From Synechocystis sp. PCC 6714 (GTDB lineage Bacteria > Cyanobacteriota > Cyanobacteriia > Cyanobacteriales > Microcystaceae): a stretch of 64,000 nucleotides of DNA. Of the stretch, positions 45,575 through 56,790 are shown piece after piece. The position numbers and the translations under genes were made by a program. The notes under the pieces are model-generated. The model was not told the DNA's origin. It saw nothing but the letters and a program-made list of their open reading frames with translations, and searched no databases. The stretch covers positions 2,480,001-2,544,000 of the forward strand of contig NZ_CP007542.1 in the NCBI RefSeq assembly GCF_000478825.2. The letters are read 5' to 3'. Within the stretch, counting starts at the first letter, position 1. The number at the start of each line of letters is the position of its first letter.

Positions 45575-48500
45575 TTAAACAAAAACGCTAGCTGGAGAAA
45601 TATTTCCTAATGCCGGCATAATTCCGGTATAACCAATGAGATTGATTACTAAGTCGTTTGTCGCATCAAACCCACTGACATCATTATTAATAATGAGGTA
45701 AGTTCCGATAATGTTTTGCGTTGTTACCTGCACTAAGACGGCACTATTAGTTGCGAGGGGCTGAGCTCCAAGGGCGGCTCCATTGGCATCGAGGAAAACG
45801 CTGTTTACTACATCGGCTATTGTAGTCGCAATACTATTGGTAGCCCGGCTGAAATTAGTAGGAACTCCTGATAAGGAATTGATGTTGATTTTATCGATGC
45901 CAAAAGTAAAGTCGGTAATGAAATCTAGTTCATTAAGGGACGATTCTCCAAACCGGAAGCAAAAAACATCTACTCCTAGTCCCCCAATTAGGACGTCACC
46001 ATCTAGTCCTCCGTTGAGGATATCATTACCTAGTCCACCGTAGAGCCAATCATTTCCTTCATTTCCGTTCAGTAAATCATTTCCTGAGTCTCCCAAAAGT
46101 TTGTCATCATCTAGTCCTCCGTTGAGGATATCATTACCTAGTCCGCCATAAAGCCAATCATTTCCTTCATCTCCATTCAGTAGATCATTTCCAAAATTTC
46201 CAAAGAGTTTGTCACTACCTAACCCTCCATAAAAAGTATCTTTGCCTAGTCCGCCATACAACCAATCATTGCCTGCTAAAGCATAAATTGGATTAGCTGC
46301 CCCACTTCCGAAATAAATATCATTACCATTGGTTAATTCAAATAGGTTGATGATACCTAGAGTGACTGTTTTTTCCGACGCATTATTGGCGGCATCGGTG
46401 GCAATGACGGTGAAGCTATAGCTTGATTTAGCTTCAAAATTTGGATTGCTTGTAAGTGTTACTTGTCCTGATGTGCCATCAATGGTGAAGGAAGAAAAGT
46501 CTCCGATATTTTTCAGGCTATAGGTGGTTGAACCTGTGGCAATATCCCCTGTGTCGGTGGACGTGACTGTGTAGACTATTTGATTCGCACCACTGTTTTC
46601 GTTAATCGCTGTTGCTGTATTACTAGAGGTAATCGTCGGGGCTACTTCATCTAGGTTGTTGATACCTAGAGTGACTATTTTTTCCGACGCATTATTGGCG
46701 GCATCGGTGGCAATAACGGTGAAGCTATAGCTTGATTTAGCTTCAAAATTTGGATTGCTTGTAAGTGTTACTTGTCCTGATGTGCCATCAATGGTGAAGG
46801 AAGAAAAGTCTCCGACATTTTTCAGGCTATAGGTGGTTGAACCTGTGGCAATATCCCCTGTGTCGGTGGAAGTAACTGTGTAGACTACTTGATTGACTCC
46901 ACTGTTTTCATTAATCGCTGTTGCTGTATTACTAGAGGTAATCGTCGGGGCTACTTCATCTAGGTTGATAATGGTTAATATGAAATTAGTTGTCACATCA
47001 GGATTATTCCCGACCGTAGGATCGTTTACATTTACTGTCACGTCGTAACTAAACTTACTTTCAAAATCCAATACCGTATTGGCTTTAAGGAAAAGAGTCA
47101 ATCCATCTACTTCAAACGAGTCAGCATCGTTGCCAGTGAGGGAAATGGTTTCCGTTCCCAGGGCATCGTCAGTGATAACAATATCCGCTACCTTGATACG
47201 ATTTAGCGTACTAGTATTTTCAGGAAGACTGGTGGTAGTATTTTGCAGATTAACCCCTGTGGGGGCTTCGTTGACATCGGTAACGCTGATGACGACATTT
47301 TGGCTGCCGGTTAAATCGGCATCACTAGCAATCACTGTAAGGTTGTAGATATTATCTCCGCCTACATCATTCGGAGTCTCAAAGTCAGGAGCAGCTTTAA
47401 AGCTAATTTCTCCATTTGCGGAAATATCAAATAGGTGTTTATCTGCCCCATCAAGACGATAGATAAGGGTTGGATTGCGGAGAGGATCTCCCACCGCCGC
47501 AACAGTGTAAACATTGCCATTGGTATTTTCTGCAAAGGGCACTTGACCAAGTTTTTCAATCTTGAAATTATCAAAGCCGGCAATACCAGAAGTGCCGAGA
47601 TTGATGTAGTTATCGCTGTAGCCACCATTGCCCTTGGTATAGGTATAGATTAAGTTACTCCCAGCAAAAACCTGGACTGTTGTTTGCCCAACGCCATCAA
47701 AGGGATTGCCATCGGTGGGATCAGTTAGCTCCAGACTGAAGGGTTTAAGTATGCCATCATTTCCTGTACCTCCCCAGCCGCTATTTGCACCACTGATAAG
47801 ACTGCCACTATCAAAGGCTTGAATAAGTCCGTTACCGCGGAATAGAATGCCAAAGTGGGGAACGTTATTGTTAATGAAAGCGCTTTTATTTGCTTCCGAA
47901 AGGCCAAGATTTATACCTCCCCACCAGGAACCATCTGTATTTGTCGCATTCGGGGCTAGGTCAAAGCTGATTTTTAAGCCGCCTTGGGCATTAACCCCAT
48001 TGAAGTTGCGGTCAAGGGCGGCCCTTCCATTATTGCCAAAAAGTAAATAATTACCCTGGTCGATATTAGCTGTCGGATTACCTACTTGGGCGTTATCTGT
48101 TGGTAGCCAACGAGTTGTTGCAAAGAGTCCGCCCTGTCGTCCCAAAAGATTGTAGTCAAGGTTAAAGGTATTGGGGTTATAGAAAGCGGTGAAGTTATCG
48201 GTTAGGAGAGCAAAAGTTGGTGTTTGAATAACAGCAACATTCGAAAATTCGGAGGTATTGCCCGATGAAATATTTGTGGCGGTGGCAGTGATATTAGTCG
48301 CAGAATTAGGGTTAAAACTAAAGCTGGCATTGCCGTTGCTATCTGTTGTGAAAGAGATAGAATTCAGAAAAGTTTGCCCTTCACCGTAGCCACTGGGGTC
48401 AACATTAGTATTACTAAAAAACTCGATGCGGAAATTGGTATTCGCAGTGCTGTTCAATTGCCCCTGAACAATTCCATTAGGAGCTAGACTCAGACGTGGT

Positions 48501-51500
48501 GCATTTTGCAATCCATTTGGCCCTGGGTCACCGTCTCCTAGCTCATTGGCCGTGATACCATCAGCCCCCAAGTCAATGCCTAGGGCTGTGTTGCCAAAAA
48601 GAGAATTGCCTTGGATTTTATTGCCTGTGGTTGTATCACTAGCGATAGAAATACCAACGCTATTGCTAGAAATAACATTGCCTTCAGCCAGATCATTGAC
48701 GTTATTACCATCCGTACCAATTAAGTTATTCGCAGTGCCACTTTCTAATCGAATACCGGCGTTGCTATTGCCTATTGCCCCTGTGCCGCTGGCATTCGTG
48801 CCAATGTAGTTACCTTGAATTATATTGCCCGTAGCAGTTGCTGAGGCAATTAAAATACCGTAACCATTATTACCGGAGATAATATTACGATCACCTGCTG
48901 TATTTCCACCGATGGTATTGTTGGCTGAGTTGTTGATTTCAATGCCAGTCGCACCATTACCCAGGTCTGCTGTCCCATTTAAATCAGTGCCGATGTAGTT
49001 GCCACTAATGCGATGGTTACCAGCATTATTAATGTTCCAAATACCGTAACCATTATTACCAGAAATAATATTGCGTTCTACACGGGTATTTTCGGCTCCA
49101 TTGGCGATATAAATCCCATGCTGATTGGCAATGGCAGAAGTTCCGGCCGCATTGGTCCCAATTAAATTACCAGCGATAACATTCCCTGTCGTTCCCGTTC
49201 CTTCTGTAATTACCCCAATATCGGCATTGCCAGAAATTAGGTTACCTTCCGTAGCGTCGTTTGCTCCATCACCATCGGTACCAACAATATTATTTTTGCT
49301 TCCCCCTTGAATTTGTATGCCGTGGAAGCCATTACCGATGGCTGCGGTTCCCGCTAGATTTGTACCAATGTAATTGCCTTGGACTTTATTCCCAATAGCA
49401 TTGACTCCATTAATCAAAACGCCTTGTTGGCCATTGCCTGAGAGCAGATTACGACTTGCGGTAGTGGCCCCTCCAATAACATTATTCGAGCCGCCGTTGA
49501 TATAAATACCCCGCAAGTTAGCCTGGGCGCTGGTGCCATCGGCGCTAGTCCCAATGAAGTTATCGGCAATGGTGTTGTTATTGCTTTGAACAAGAATGGC
49601 ATTACCACTACTAAAACGATTAATGATTAAGCCTTTGATAACACTCCCGTCAGAGCCTGCCCCCAGGGTCAAACCATTGGTACCGCTTCCGCCAGAAGTT
49701 CCATTTAGCTCTATTAAAAGCGTTCCTGCAAAACCTGTCTGACTGGTGCCATCAATGGTGACCTGCTGACTAATGGCTGGTAGAGCGGAGAGTAAGTTAA
49801 TGGTTTGAACACCGCTACCCTGAATCGCAAAGGTAATCGTATTGGCCCCACCAATAGCATTGGCATTCAGAATGGCCTGGCGCAGACTTCCTTCGCCACT
49901 ATCGTTGGTATTGGTAACGACAAAGTCATTTTGATTGATGGTTACCGTGTCGCTGATATTAGTTCCTAGAGTGTAATCAACACTATCACTTAGGGTTAGA
50001 ATGATGGTCTCATTTGCCTCGACTTGAATATCATCAATGGGGCTAACCGTAATGTCGATAAAGGCTTGATCAGAAGGAATTGTAACCGTTCCAGAAAGGC
50101 TAGTGTAATCACTGCCATTAGTTGCTGTACCTGCAATGATATAACTGACAGTTAAAGGGGCTATTGGTGCACCAGTGCGACTAATCCGAAACGTCCCTGG
50201 ATCGCCACCGGCTTCATTAGCCGTTGCATTAATGGCACTAATCGTGACCACTGGAACAATTGCAGGACTCGAAAATTCCGAGGTATTTCCCTGGGGGTCT
50301 GTTGCAGTAGCTGTTACATTGAGCGATCCCCCTGGGGGCGTGAAGGTAAAATTAGCATTTCCATCGGCTCCTGTAACGACATTTTGAAAACCTAGATAAG
50401 TCTGACCTTCACCATTGCCACTAGGGTCTGCATTGGTATTACTAAAAAATTCAATGCGAAAAGTAGTGTCAGGATTACTATTTAAACGTCCGTTGAAGAT
50501 ACCATTATTATTACGGATTAGTAAGGGATAATTTTGCAGATTATTAACACCAGTATCTGAATCCAATAAATCATTTGGTGTTACGCCTGCTTCACTACCA
50601 CCTTGACCAGTGGCAAGATCGAGCCCTAAACCAGTATTGTTGAAAATACTATTACCAGAGATGTTATTCCCTGCATTATTTAGACTTGCATTCGCATCAA
50701 ATGCATCCACCACGGACACACCATTACCGGAATTATAGGCAATGATGTTACCTTCACCAGCACCCGTCCCACCAATGGTATTGTTTGCCCCAGTAATACG
50801 AATTCCACCACCACTACCATTACCTAAAGGCTGAGTGCCTGTGACATCCGTACCGATATAATTTCCTTTAATAACATTATTTTGAGCGTTCGTTGCTGAG
50901 CCGTCAAAAATTGCAATCCCACTGAAATTATTGCCAGAGATGATATTACGAGCTGTGGCTGTTGATCCACCAACGGTATGGTTAGAAGAACCAATATAAA
51001 TACCATGAATTCCGTTCCCTATAGCTGATGTACCACTGACATTAGTGCCAATATAGTTGCCTCTCACAAGAACATTACTAGCAAATGAAATAACACCCAC
51101 ATTTCCATTGCCAGAAATTATATTTCTCTCATTAGCATCATTCGTACCATCTTCATCGCTACCAATAATATTGTTATTACCTGAATTAATAAAAACACCA
51201 AATGAGTTACCGGCCCCAGAAATTCCATTGGCATCAGTGCCAATATAGTTTCCCTGTATTTTATTTCCCGTGCTATTGATGAGGATGCCAATATTGGTAA
51301 AACGATTAATAATTAGGCCTTTTATAATACTTCCGCTAGAGCCTCCCGCTAGGGTTAAACCATTTACACTACTTCCCGCTAAAGCTCCATTGAGTTCTAT
51401 TAAAGGCGTTGCTGCAAAACTTGTGCCATCAATGGTGACTTGTTCTGTAATAGCTGGTAAAGCCGAGGCTAAATTAATGGTTTTAACTCCACCACCAGGA

Positions 51501-53500
51501 ATATCAAAAGTAATTGTATTGGCTCCGGCGATCGCATTAGCATTCAGAATGGCCTGGCGCAGACTTCCTTCGCCACTATCATTGGTATTAGTAACAACAA
51601 AGTCATTTTGGCTAATTGTTATCGTGCCGTTAGTATTGGTTCCTAAGTTATAATTTAATCCGCCATTATTAAGCGTTAAAGTAACTGTCTCATCGGCCTC
51701 GGCCTGGATATCATCAACAGGGGTTACAGTGAGATTAACGGTGTTAGAGCCAGTATTGAAGGTGACGGTAACTGTATTTCCACTAACATTAACTGCTCCT
51801 CCCGAAGCCGAGAAATTATAATCACTGATGTTAGTAGCGGTTCCGCTTAAACTCAGTTGAACGGGTAGAGCATCACTCAGGGCCCCGGTAGGAAGCTCGC
51901 GAGTTAATCGGAAATTGCCTGTATTACTCGCTGATTCAGTGGCCGTGTTATCTGTCGCTGTTAGGCTTACCGTCGGGGGGACATATTCAAAGGCCCCAAT
52001 GTCATCATTAGTTCCTTGGGGCCGACTAATGCCCCGTTGATCCGTGGTAAGAGTTGTATTACCGGCTCCAATGGCAGGGCTACCCGGCAAAAGTGCATGG
52101 GTCGGGGTCGGGCCGACGTTATTCTGCAACGGGCCGAGTAAGGGATTGGTGTTGGGTTTATCGCCAGTAGCCGTTAAGTTGCCCGTGCCATCACTACTGA
52201 TGTTGTAGCCGAGGGATTGAACTGAAGCTCCCGTACCACTATTGGATACATTAATGGTATTGCCTGCAAAAATACTGTTGCTGTATTGAGCAACTGCTTC
52301 AGTAGCCCCATTTTGAGAAACGTTGACTAAGCCAATACCAAGAGGGCTGCTTCCAGCATTATTTACAATGGTTGTATTGGTTAGGCTTAAAAAACTGCTA
52401 CTGCCAGAACCATCTGCAAAGTGAGCAATCCCCCCTATCTGACCTGCACTATTTCCACTAACTGTAACATTAGAAAAATTGGCATTGACATTGTAAAGAG
52501 CTCCTCCACCAAAAAAGTTAGAGTTATTATTACTTATAGTGCTATTCGTCCAGTTGACTGTAACTCCACCTTGAGTGTCAAACCCTCGAATGTAAAACCC
52601 TCCTCCAGTGGAGGCATTATTGCCAGTCACATGGACTTGATTGATATTGAAGATGTCATCGTTGTCATCGTCACCCATGTAAATTCCCGCACCAATACCT
52701 GCTGAGCCACCAGTAATGGTTAACCCCGACAGATTATAGGTATTAGCCCCCGCCGGACCTTGAAACACGAAAACACGGGAGCTACCATTTCCACTAACTG
52801 TTAATAAGTTTGCCCCAGGGCCTGTGATAGTCACACTATCCGTAATCGTTAGTTCTCCAGAGGTCAGATTAATCGTGTCGGCAATTCCATCAGTGAAGAC
52901 GCTGCCAGTGAAGGTAATGATGTCGGCTACTCCAACAGTGGCATTAGCGTCGAGAATAGCTTGACGTAAACTGCCTGTACCACTGTCGTTAGTATTGGTA
53001 ACGTTTATGGTTGCCGCTTCCACTTGTAAAGATTGCCCATCGACGAGGATCGTAAAATTATCATCTTGGGTTTTCAGACTTTCTATACCTAATTCGCTTA
53101 GTTGAACACCCAATACTAAGTTTGCAAATATCTCCCCTTCATCACCCGGACTATCTTGACTATTGACCAGTGCATCCACGGCATGGCCAATTTCTTCGAG
53201 GATAACGGCAACTAGTTGGACTTCGGTGGCGGTGGCTACAAATCGATCAGAGAGATAAATTTTATTGATGCTTTGGGCATAGGCCCCTACCGCAGAACCC
53301 AAAACTTCGGCACTGAGCATTTCAATGGCAGGCACATCACTAAAGTCCTCACTGGCCCAACGACTTCGCAGGGCTTCCGCGGCGACAACATCATAATTTT
53401 GTCCATAGATAATCTCGAAACTCTGCCAAAAATTTTCTAAGCCGGCAAAAGCAGATAGTTTCTCATAGACTAAGGACAAATCAGGATTGTAAGCGCTCAT
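45575..53500 (-). CDS. giant modular adhesin-like extracellular protein (2641 aa)
   Basis: Domain order by residue: 1-160 an N-terminal domain with [17 protein letters not shown]; 165-465 right-handed beta-helix ([19 protein letters not shown]); 508-634 Calx-beta; 634-985 second beta-helix with repeated GNYIGTD motifs; 990-1070 Ig-like; 1090-1194 Calx-beta; 1194-1667 third beta-helix; 1667-1755 Ig-like; 1761-1990 lectin/LamG-like; 1990-2178 two cadherin domains; 2178-2383 two near-identical cadherin-like repeats; 2383-2514 RTX calcium-binding nonapeptides; 2514-2641 C-terminal domain ([19 protein letters not shown]) likely to carry the type I secretion signal. No classical signal peptide. ATG start. 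No ABC/HlyD genes lie nearby. Adhesion or surface layer is the likely role. Confidence 0.8.
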   Translation of the reverse strand: MSAYNPDLSLVYEKLSAFAGLENFWQSFEIIYGQNYDVVAAEALRSRWASEDFSDVPAIEMLSAEVLGSAVGAYAQSINKIYLSDRFVATATEVQLVAVILEEIGHAVDALVNSQDSPGDEGEIFANLVLGVQLSELGIESLKTQDDNFTILVDGQSLQVEAATINVTNTNDSGTGSLRQAILDANATVGVADIITFTGSVFTDGIADTINLTSGELTITDSVTITGPGANLLTVSGNGSSRVFVFQGPAGANTYNLSGLTITGGSAGIGAGIYMGDDDNDDIFNINQVHVTGNNASTGGGFYIRGFDTQGGVTVNWTNSTISNNNSNFFGGGALYNVNANFSNVTVSGNSAGQIGGIAHFADGSGSSSFLSLTNTTIVNNAGSSPLGIGLVNVSQNGATEAVAQYSNSIFAGNTINVSNSGTGASVQSLGYNISSDGTGNLTATGDKPNTNPLLGPLQNNVGPTPTHALLPGSPAIGAGNTTLTTDQRGISRPQGTNDDIGAFEYVPPTVSLTATDNTATESASNTGNFRLTRELPTGALSDALPVQLSLSGTATNISDYNFSASGGAVNVSGNTVTVTFNTGSNTVNLTVTPVDDIQAEADETVTLTLNNGGLNYNLGTNTNGTITISQNDFVVTNTNDSGEGSLRQAILNANAIAGANTITFDIPGGGVKTINLASALPAITEQVTIDGTSFAATPLIELNGALAGSSVNGLTLAGGSSGSIIKGLIINRFTNIGILINSTGNKIQGNYIGTDANGISGAGNSFGVFINSGNNNIIGSDEDGTNDANERNIISGNGNVGVISFASNVLVRGNYIGTNVSGTSAIGNGIHGIYIGSSNHTVGGSTATARNIISGNNFSGIAIFDGSATNAQNNVIKGNYIGTDVTGTQPLGNGSGGGIRITGANNTIGGTGAGEGNIIAYNSGNGVSVVDAFDANASLNNAGNNISGNSIFNNTGLGLDLATGQGGSEAGVTPNDLLDSDTGVNNLQNYPLLIRNNNGIFNGRLNSNPDTTFRIEFFSNTNADPSGNGEGQTYLGFQNVVTGADGNANFTFTPPGGSLNVTATATDPQGNTSEFSSPAIVPVVTISAINATANEAGGDPGTFRISRTGAPIAPLTVSYIIAGTATNGSDYTSLSGTVTIPSDQAFIDITVSPIDDIQVEANETIILTLSDSVDYTLGTNISDTVTINQNDFVVTNTNDSGEGSLRQAILNANAIGGANTITFAIQGSGVQTINLLSALPAISQQVTIDGTSQTGFAGTLLIELNGTSGGSGTNGLTLGAGSDGSVIKGLIINRFSSGNAILVQSNNNTIADNFIGTSADGTSAQANLRGIYINGGSNNVIGGATTASRNLLSGNGQQGVLINGVNAIGNKVQGNYIGTNLAGTAAIGNGFHGIQIQGGSKNNIVGTDGDGANDATEGNLISGNADIGVITEGTGTTGNVIAGNLIGTNAAGTSAIANQHGIYIANGAENTRVERNIISGNNGYGIWNINNAGNHRISGNYIGTDLNGTADLGNGATGIEINNSANNTIGGNTAGDRNIISGNNGYGILIASATATGNIIQGNYIGTNASGTGAIGNSNAGIRLESGTANNLIGTDGNNVNDLAEGNVISSNSVGISIASDTTTGNKIQGNSLFGNTALGIDLGADGITANELGDGDPGPNGLQNAPRLSLAPNGIVQGQLNSTANTNFRIEFFSNTNVDPSGYGEGQTFLNSISFTTDSNGNASFSFNPNSATNITATATNISSGNTSEFSNVAVIQTPTFALLTDNFTAFYNPNTFNLDYNLLGRQGGLFATTRWLPTDNAQVGNPTANIDQGNYLLFGNNGRAALDRNFNGVNAQGGLKISFDLAPNATNTDGSWWGGINLGLSEANKSAFINNNVPHFGILFRGNGLIQAFDSGSLISGANSGWGGTGNDGILKPFSLELTDPTDGNPFDGVGQTTVQVFAGSNLIYTYTKGNGGYSDNYINLGTSGIAGFDNFKIEKLGQVPFAENTNGNVYTVAAVGDPLRNPTLIYRLDGADKHLFDISANGEISFKAAPDFETPNDVGGDNIYNLTVIASDADLTGSQNVVISVTDVNEAPTGVNLQNTTTSLPENTSTLNRIKVADIVITDDALGTETISLTGNDADSFEVDGLTLFLKANTVLDFESKFSYDVTVNVNDPTVGNNPDVTTNFILTIINLDEVAPTITSSNTATAINENSGVNQVVYTVTSTDTGDIATGSTTYSLKNVGDFSSFTIDGTSGQVTLTSNPNFEAKSSYSFTVIATDAANNASEKIVTLGINNLDEVAPTITSSNTATAINENSGANQIVYTVTSTDTGDIATGSTTYSLKNIGDFSSFTIDGTSGQVTLTSNPNFEAKSSYSFTVIATDAANNASEKTVTLGIINLFELTNGNDIYFGSGAANPIYALAGNDWLYGGLGKDTFYGGLGSDKLFGNFGNDLLNGDEGNDWLYGGLGNDILNGGLDDDKLLGDSGNDLLNGNEGNDWLYGGLGNDILNGGLDGDVLIGGLGVDVFCFRFGESSLNELDFITDFTFGIDKININSLSGVPTNFSRATNSIATTIADVVNSVFLDANGAALGAQPLATNSAVLVQVTTQNIIGTYLIINNDVSGFDATNDLVINLIGYTGIMPALGNISPASVFV
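46013..46230 (-). repeat. 108-bp tandem repeats in the RTX region of the giant gene
   Basis: The block beginning GTTGAGGATATCATTACC at 46013 recurs at 46121, a 108-bp period equal to four nonapeptides (36 residues), with only a few base differences. It encodes [21 protein letters not shown]-type calcium-binding turns. Confidence 0.75.
46352..46969 (-). repeat. 309-bp direct tandem repeat (two copies)
   Basis: Units 46352-46660 and 46661-46969 (103 residues each) are nearly identical, encoding [20 protein letters not shown]... cadherin-like domains. The few differences include GVNQVV/GANQIV and KNVGD/KNIGD. Such identity points to recent duplication or gene conversion. Confidence 0.85.
49864..51600 (-). 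repeat. 1677-bp module duplication (beta-helix + Ig-like + Calx-beta)
   Basis: The sequence CATTCAGAATGGCCTGGCGC occurs at 49864 and 51541, 1677 bp (559 codons) apart, each opening a [22 protein letters not shown] beta-helix module. The modules keep the same domain order but have diverged in their middle parts. A third, more distant copy of the opening lies near 52950. Confidence 0.7.
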
Positions 53501-54107
53501 AGAAAATTTCTAAATAAATAAAGCGGATGTATTGTTAAAATAAAAACTTAACATTTAGATCTGTTGTAGATAGTATTCTTTTGCTATCAACCAAGCTGTA
53601 AGTATAAACAAGCACAAAAAAATCGAGCAGGATAGATTTTTTCTATGTACAGCCTCTAGTCTAAGTAAATTTACGCACAGGGGTTAATTCTAGCTGAAAA
53701 ATAACAAGAGTGGCAAAGGGGCTAGTTTTAGATACTTTTCTTCATAATTCACCACAGGACATTACCCCACCAACGACGCTCACTTTAAATTTTTTTTCAA
53801 TCGCCAGACAAAGCAGCATTATTTATGTAACCAGATCAAGACAAATCTAACCTCAACTAAGACAACGACCGGAGATTAGTAAACACCCAAAATGACCTTT
53901 AGACAAGCTGCCGTCACTTTTTTCTTACTTATTTTCGGTATCATGTCCTAGCCTACACGATCTTTGCCATATCTACTATGGTAATTTTATAAGAAATAAC
54001 CAAGGCTAAGAAAACTGAAAATATTCTAGATGCCCAACATAGACTCCATTCTTTCCCAGCGAAGATAAAAAGATCCAAACAGGGATTGATCAACATTTAG
54101 CCAAAAT
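53501..54107. other. 607-nt spacer upstream of the giant gene
   Basis: AT-rich. It contains a hairpin GATAG/CTATC near 53571-53599 and several A/T runs that could hold the giant gene's promoter; no clear -35/-10 pair was found. A 19-codon hydrophobic frame at 53892-53951 (MTFRQAAVTFFLLIFGIMS) lacks a close ribosome-binding site. No other gene seen. Confidence 0.4.
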
Positions 54108-56591
54108 TTAAGTCAAAATTTCTCCGCCCACCAGCTTTTCATACCTCTGGGATAATTCTTTTTGTAAATCAGGATGGGCTTCTAAACTAGGATACTCCGC
54201 CATCATGGTTTCCGCCGCTTCCCTCGCCAAAAGTAGAACCTCTTGATCTTCCACCAAACTAGCCAAAGCAAAATCTGGCAGTCCCGATTGTTTAGTGCCT
54301 AAAAATTCCCCTGGCCCCCGCAAACGTAAGTCCATTTCTGCAATAAAAAAACCGTCCTGGGACTGTTCCATTACTCCCAGTCTTTGCCGAGCATCGTTAC
54401 TTTTACTGTTAGTCACTAACAAACAATAGGACTGGTGACTACCTCGACCGACTCGGCCTCGCAATTGATGCAGTTGGGAAAGACCAAAACGTTCTGCATT
54501 TTCAATCACCATCACTGTGGCATTGGGTACATCTACCCCCACTTCAATTACGGTAGTGGAAACAATAATTTCTGTTTCTTTTTCCCGAAAGGCTGTTAGG
54601 GCAGCCTCTTTTTCTGCACTTTTTAATCGGCCATGTAAAAGACCAATTTTAAAATTGGGAAAGATTTTTTCACTTAAATGTTTATGCTCTTCCACCGCCG
54701 CTTTAATGTCTAATTTTTCTGATTCTTTGATCGCCGGAAAAATGATGTAGACTTGACGACCCTGGGCCACTTCCCGACGGATCAGTTCGTACATTTGGGG
54801 TCGTTCCTTGGTGGTGATGACACTGGTGTGAATGGGCTGACGACCGGGGGGCAATTCATCGATTTGGCTCACTTCTAAGTCCCCATGGAGGGTTAAAGCG
54901 AGGGTACGGGGAATGGGGGTGGCGGTCATGCTTAAAACATGGGGGGCGTTACCTTTAGCCAAGAGCTTAGCCCGTTGTTGTACTCCAAAACGGTGCTGTT
55001 CATCGATGACTACCAAACCTAGGCGTTGAAAGTTGACCGGCTCTTGAATGAGAGCATGGGTTCCCACCAGTAATGGTAATTGACCTGTAGATAATTGGGC
55101 ATGAATTTCTCTCCTTTTAGCAGTTTTGGTAGACCCTGTTAACAATTCCACCGGCAGATAGAGCAAATTAAACCAACTAACCAATTTTTGATAATGCTGT
55201 TCGGCCAACACTTCCGTAGGGGCCATCAATGCAGCTTGGTAACCTCCCTGGAGGGCGGCTAAAATGGCAAAGACCCCCACCACCGTTTTTCCTGATCCCA
55301 CATCCCCTTGGACGAGACGATTCATGGGGCTAGATTGATTTAAATCCTGCAAAATTTCATTTACTACCCGCTGTTGCGCTTGGGTTAACCGGAAAGGTAA
55401 TAAATCACTAAACTTTTCTAATAATTCACCATGGGGAGTAAAAATAGCACTCTGTCGCTGTTGTTTTTGCTCGTAACGTCTTTGCAAAAATCCTAACTGT
55501 AAATAGAAAAATTCATCAAATACTAGTCTTCTCCTCGCTAAACTTAACTTTTCCTTATTTTCAGGGAAATGAATTTGGGCAATGGCGGTTTGCAAATCAA
55601 TTAACTCGTATTTTTCCCTAATCTCTTTGGGCAGAGGATCGGACAACTTGGCGATCGCCGGTTGACTGGCTAGGACTAATTTCCGCAACAGATCCGCCGT
55701 TATGCCTTCGGTGAGGGGATAAACGGGCAATACTCGACCCACTTTAAAAGAATCAATGCTGAGACTATGGCGATCTAGCACCTCAATCTCGGGATTATCC
55801 AGGGTTAAGCCGTATTTATTGGCTTTGACCAAACCGGAAGCGGCCACAATGGCCTGGGGAGGATAAAGCTTTTTGATACTTTCCTGCCAGGCTCGATGGG
55901 CAAAGCGTTTGCCGGCATAAAAACGGGATAGTTTGATGCGCCCCGTTTGATCCCGCAACTGGATTTGCAAAATATTTAAATTCTGATTTTTCGGGCTGGT
56001 AAAGCAAGTACAATTCACCACTTGCCCCACAATGGTCACCGTTTTGCCTGCTTCCAACTGAGCAATGGTTACCTGTTGGGCATAGTCCAAATAATCCCTG
56101 GGGAAATAGAACAACAAATCTTCCACCGTTGTTAAACCCAGGCCTTTGAGTAATTTAGTTTGATGTTGACTCTGGGAAACTACCCTTGCTAAAGGGGTAT
56201 GGAGTTCAATTTGACCCAATTTGGGATGACGGGATTCAGAAACTTGCGGAGGACTAACCTGGGCTAGTAAATCCTGTTTTGATACAGAATCCACAGGGGG
56301 AGATTCCAAACTGCGGCGTAATTGATGCAAAAATCGACGGGCACTGGCTACTAAACTTTTTCGTTCAGCCTGCTCCAGTTGATCGTATTGGGCAAACCGT
56401 TGGGCAAATTCCCGCCATTTTTGGCGATCAACCGGGGGAGTACCAGCGGGGGGAGGACTGCCAAAACTCAAACAAAGGAAGTCTCCAAAGCGATGCTGTT
56501 TACCCTGTAAATTCTGAAAGCCCCGTTCCACTTCCACGGTCAAAGCCTTCTGTAAACGAGGCCAATCAACGGACACAGACACCTCAACCAA
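54108..56591 (-). CDS. recG: ATP-dependent DNA helicase RecG
   Basis: Regresses stalled replication forks. The 827 residues contain the wedge/OB domain (VTIVGQVVNC), the helicase motifs GDVGSGKT, VIDEQHRFG, SMTATPIPRTLALT, VSTTVIEVGVDVPNATVMVIENAERFG and QLRGRVGRG, and the C-terminal LRGPGEFLGTKQSG. The extra N-terminal about 130 residues are common in cyanobacterial RecG. No ATG exists near the start; TTG 56591 or GTG a few codons later is likely. Confidence 0.95.
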   Translation of the reverse strand: MVEVSVSVDWPRLQKALTVEVERGFQNLQGKQHRFGDFLCLSFGSPPPAGTPPVDRQKWREFAQRFAQYDQLEQAERKSLVASARRFLHQLRRSLESPPVDSVSKQDLLAQVSPPQVSESRHPKLGQIELHTPLARVVSQSQHQTKLLKGLGLTTVEDLLFYFPRDYLDYAQQVTIAQLEAGKTVTIVGQVVNCTCFTSPKNQNLNILQIQLRDQTGRIKLSRFYAGKRFAHRAWQESIKKLYPPQAIVAASGLVKANKYGLTLDNPEIEVLDRHSLSIDSFKVGRVLPVYPLTEGITADLLRKLVLASQPAIAKLSDPLPKEIREKYELIDLQTAIAQIHFPENKEKLSLARRRLVFDEFFYLQLGFLQRRYEQKQQRQSAIFTPHGELLEKFSDLLPFRLTQAQQRVVNEILQDLNQSSPMNRLVQGDVGSGKTVVGVFAILAALQGGYQAALMAPTEVLAEQHYQKLVSWFNLLYLPVELLTGSTKTAKRREIHAQLSTGQLPLLVGTHALIQEPVNFQRLGLVVIDEQHRFGVQQRAKLLAKGNAPHVLSMTATPIPRTLALTLHGDLEVSQIDELPPGRQPIHTSVITTKERPQMYELIRREVAQGRQVYIIFPAIKESEKLDIKAAVEEHKHLSEKIFPNFKIGLLHGRLKSAEKEAALTAFREKETEIIVSTTVIEVGVDVPNATVMVIENAERFGLSQLHQLRGRVGRGSHQSYCLLVTNSKSNDARQRLGVMEQSQDGFFIAEMDLRLRGPGEFLGTKQSGLPDFALASLVEDQEVLLLAREAAETMMAEYPSLEAHPDLQKELSQRYEKLVGGEILT

Positions 56592-56790
56592 ACAAAGTTG
56601 CGCCAGCTAAAGACGGTTTTCCCCATCCTAACCCAGGTAGCCAGGGCTAACCCATTGTCGTTAGAATGCCACTGGAAGCCCATGGTTGGCAACATTTGTC
56701 CACGCATTAACGGGGTAATCCCCAACCCTTGCCAATGTTGGCTCTCGCCGAACCAGCTAGCAAAATTAAGTAACTATTAAAACCATTAAT

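Noticed and set aside
46013-46230. CRISPR-like periodicity
   Set aside because: The repeats are in frame, 108 bp long, adjoining, and encode RTX nonapeptides; no short palindromic repeat with unique spacers exists.
45575-53500. Possible contact-dependent inhibition or polymorphic toxin
   Set aside because: The C terminus is an RTX/secretion domain rather than a toxin domain, and no immunity gene or TpsB-type transporter is nearby.
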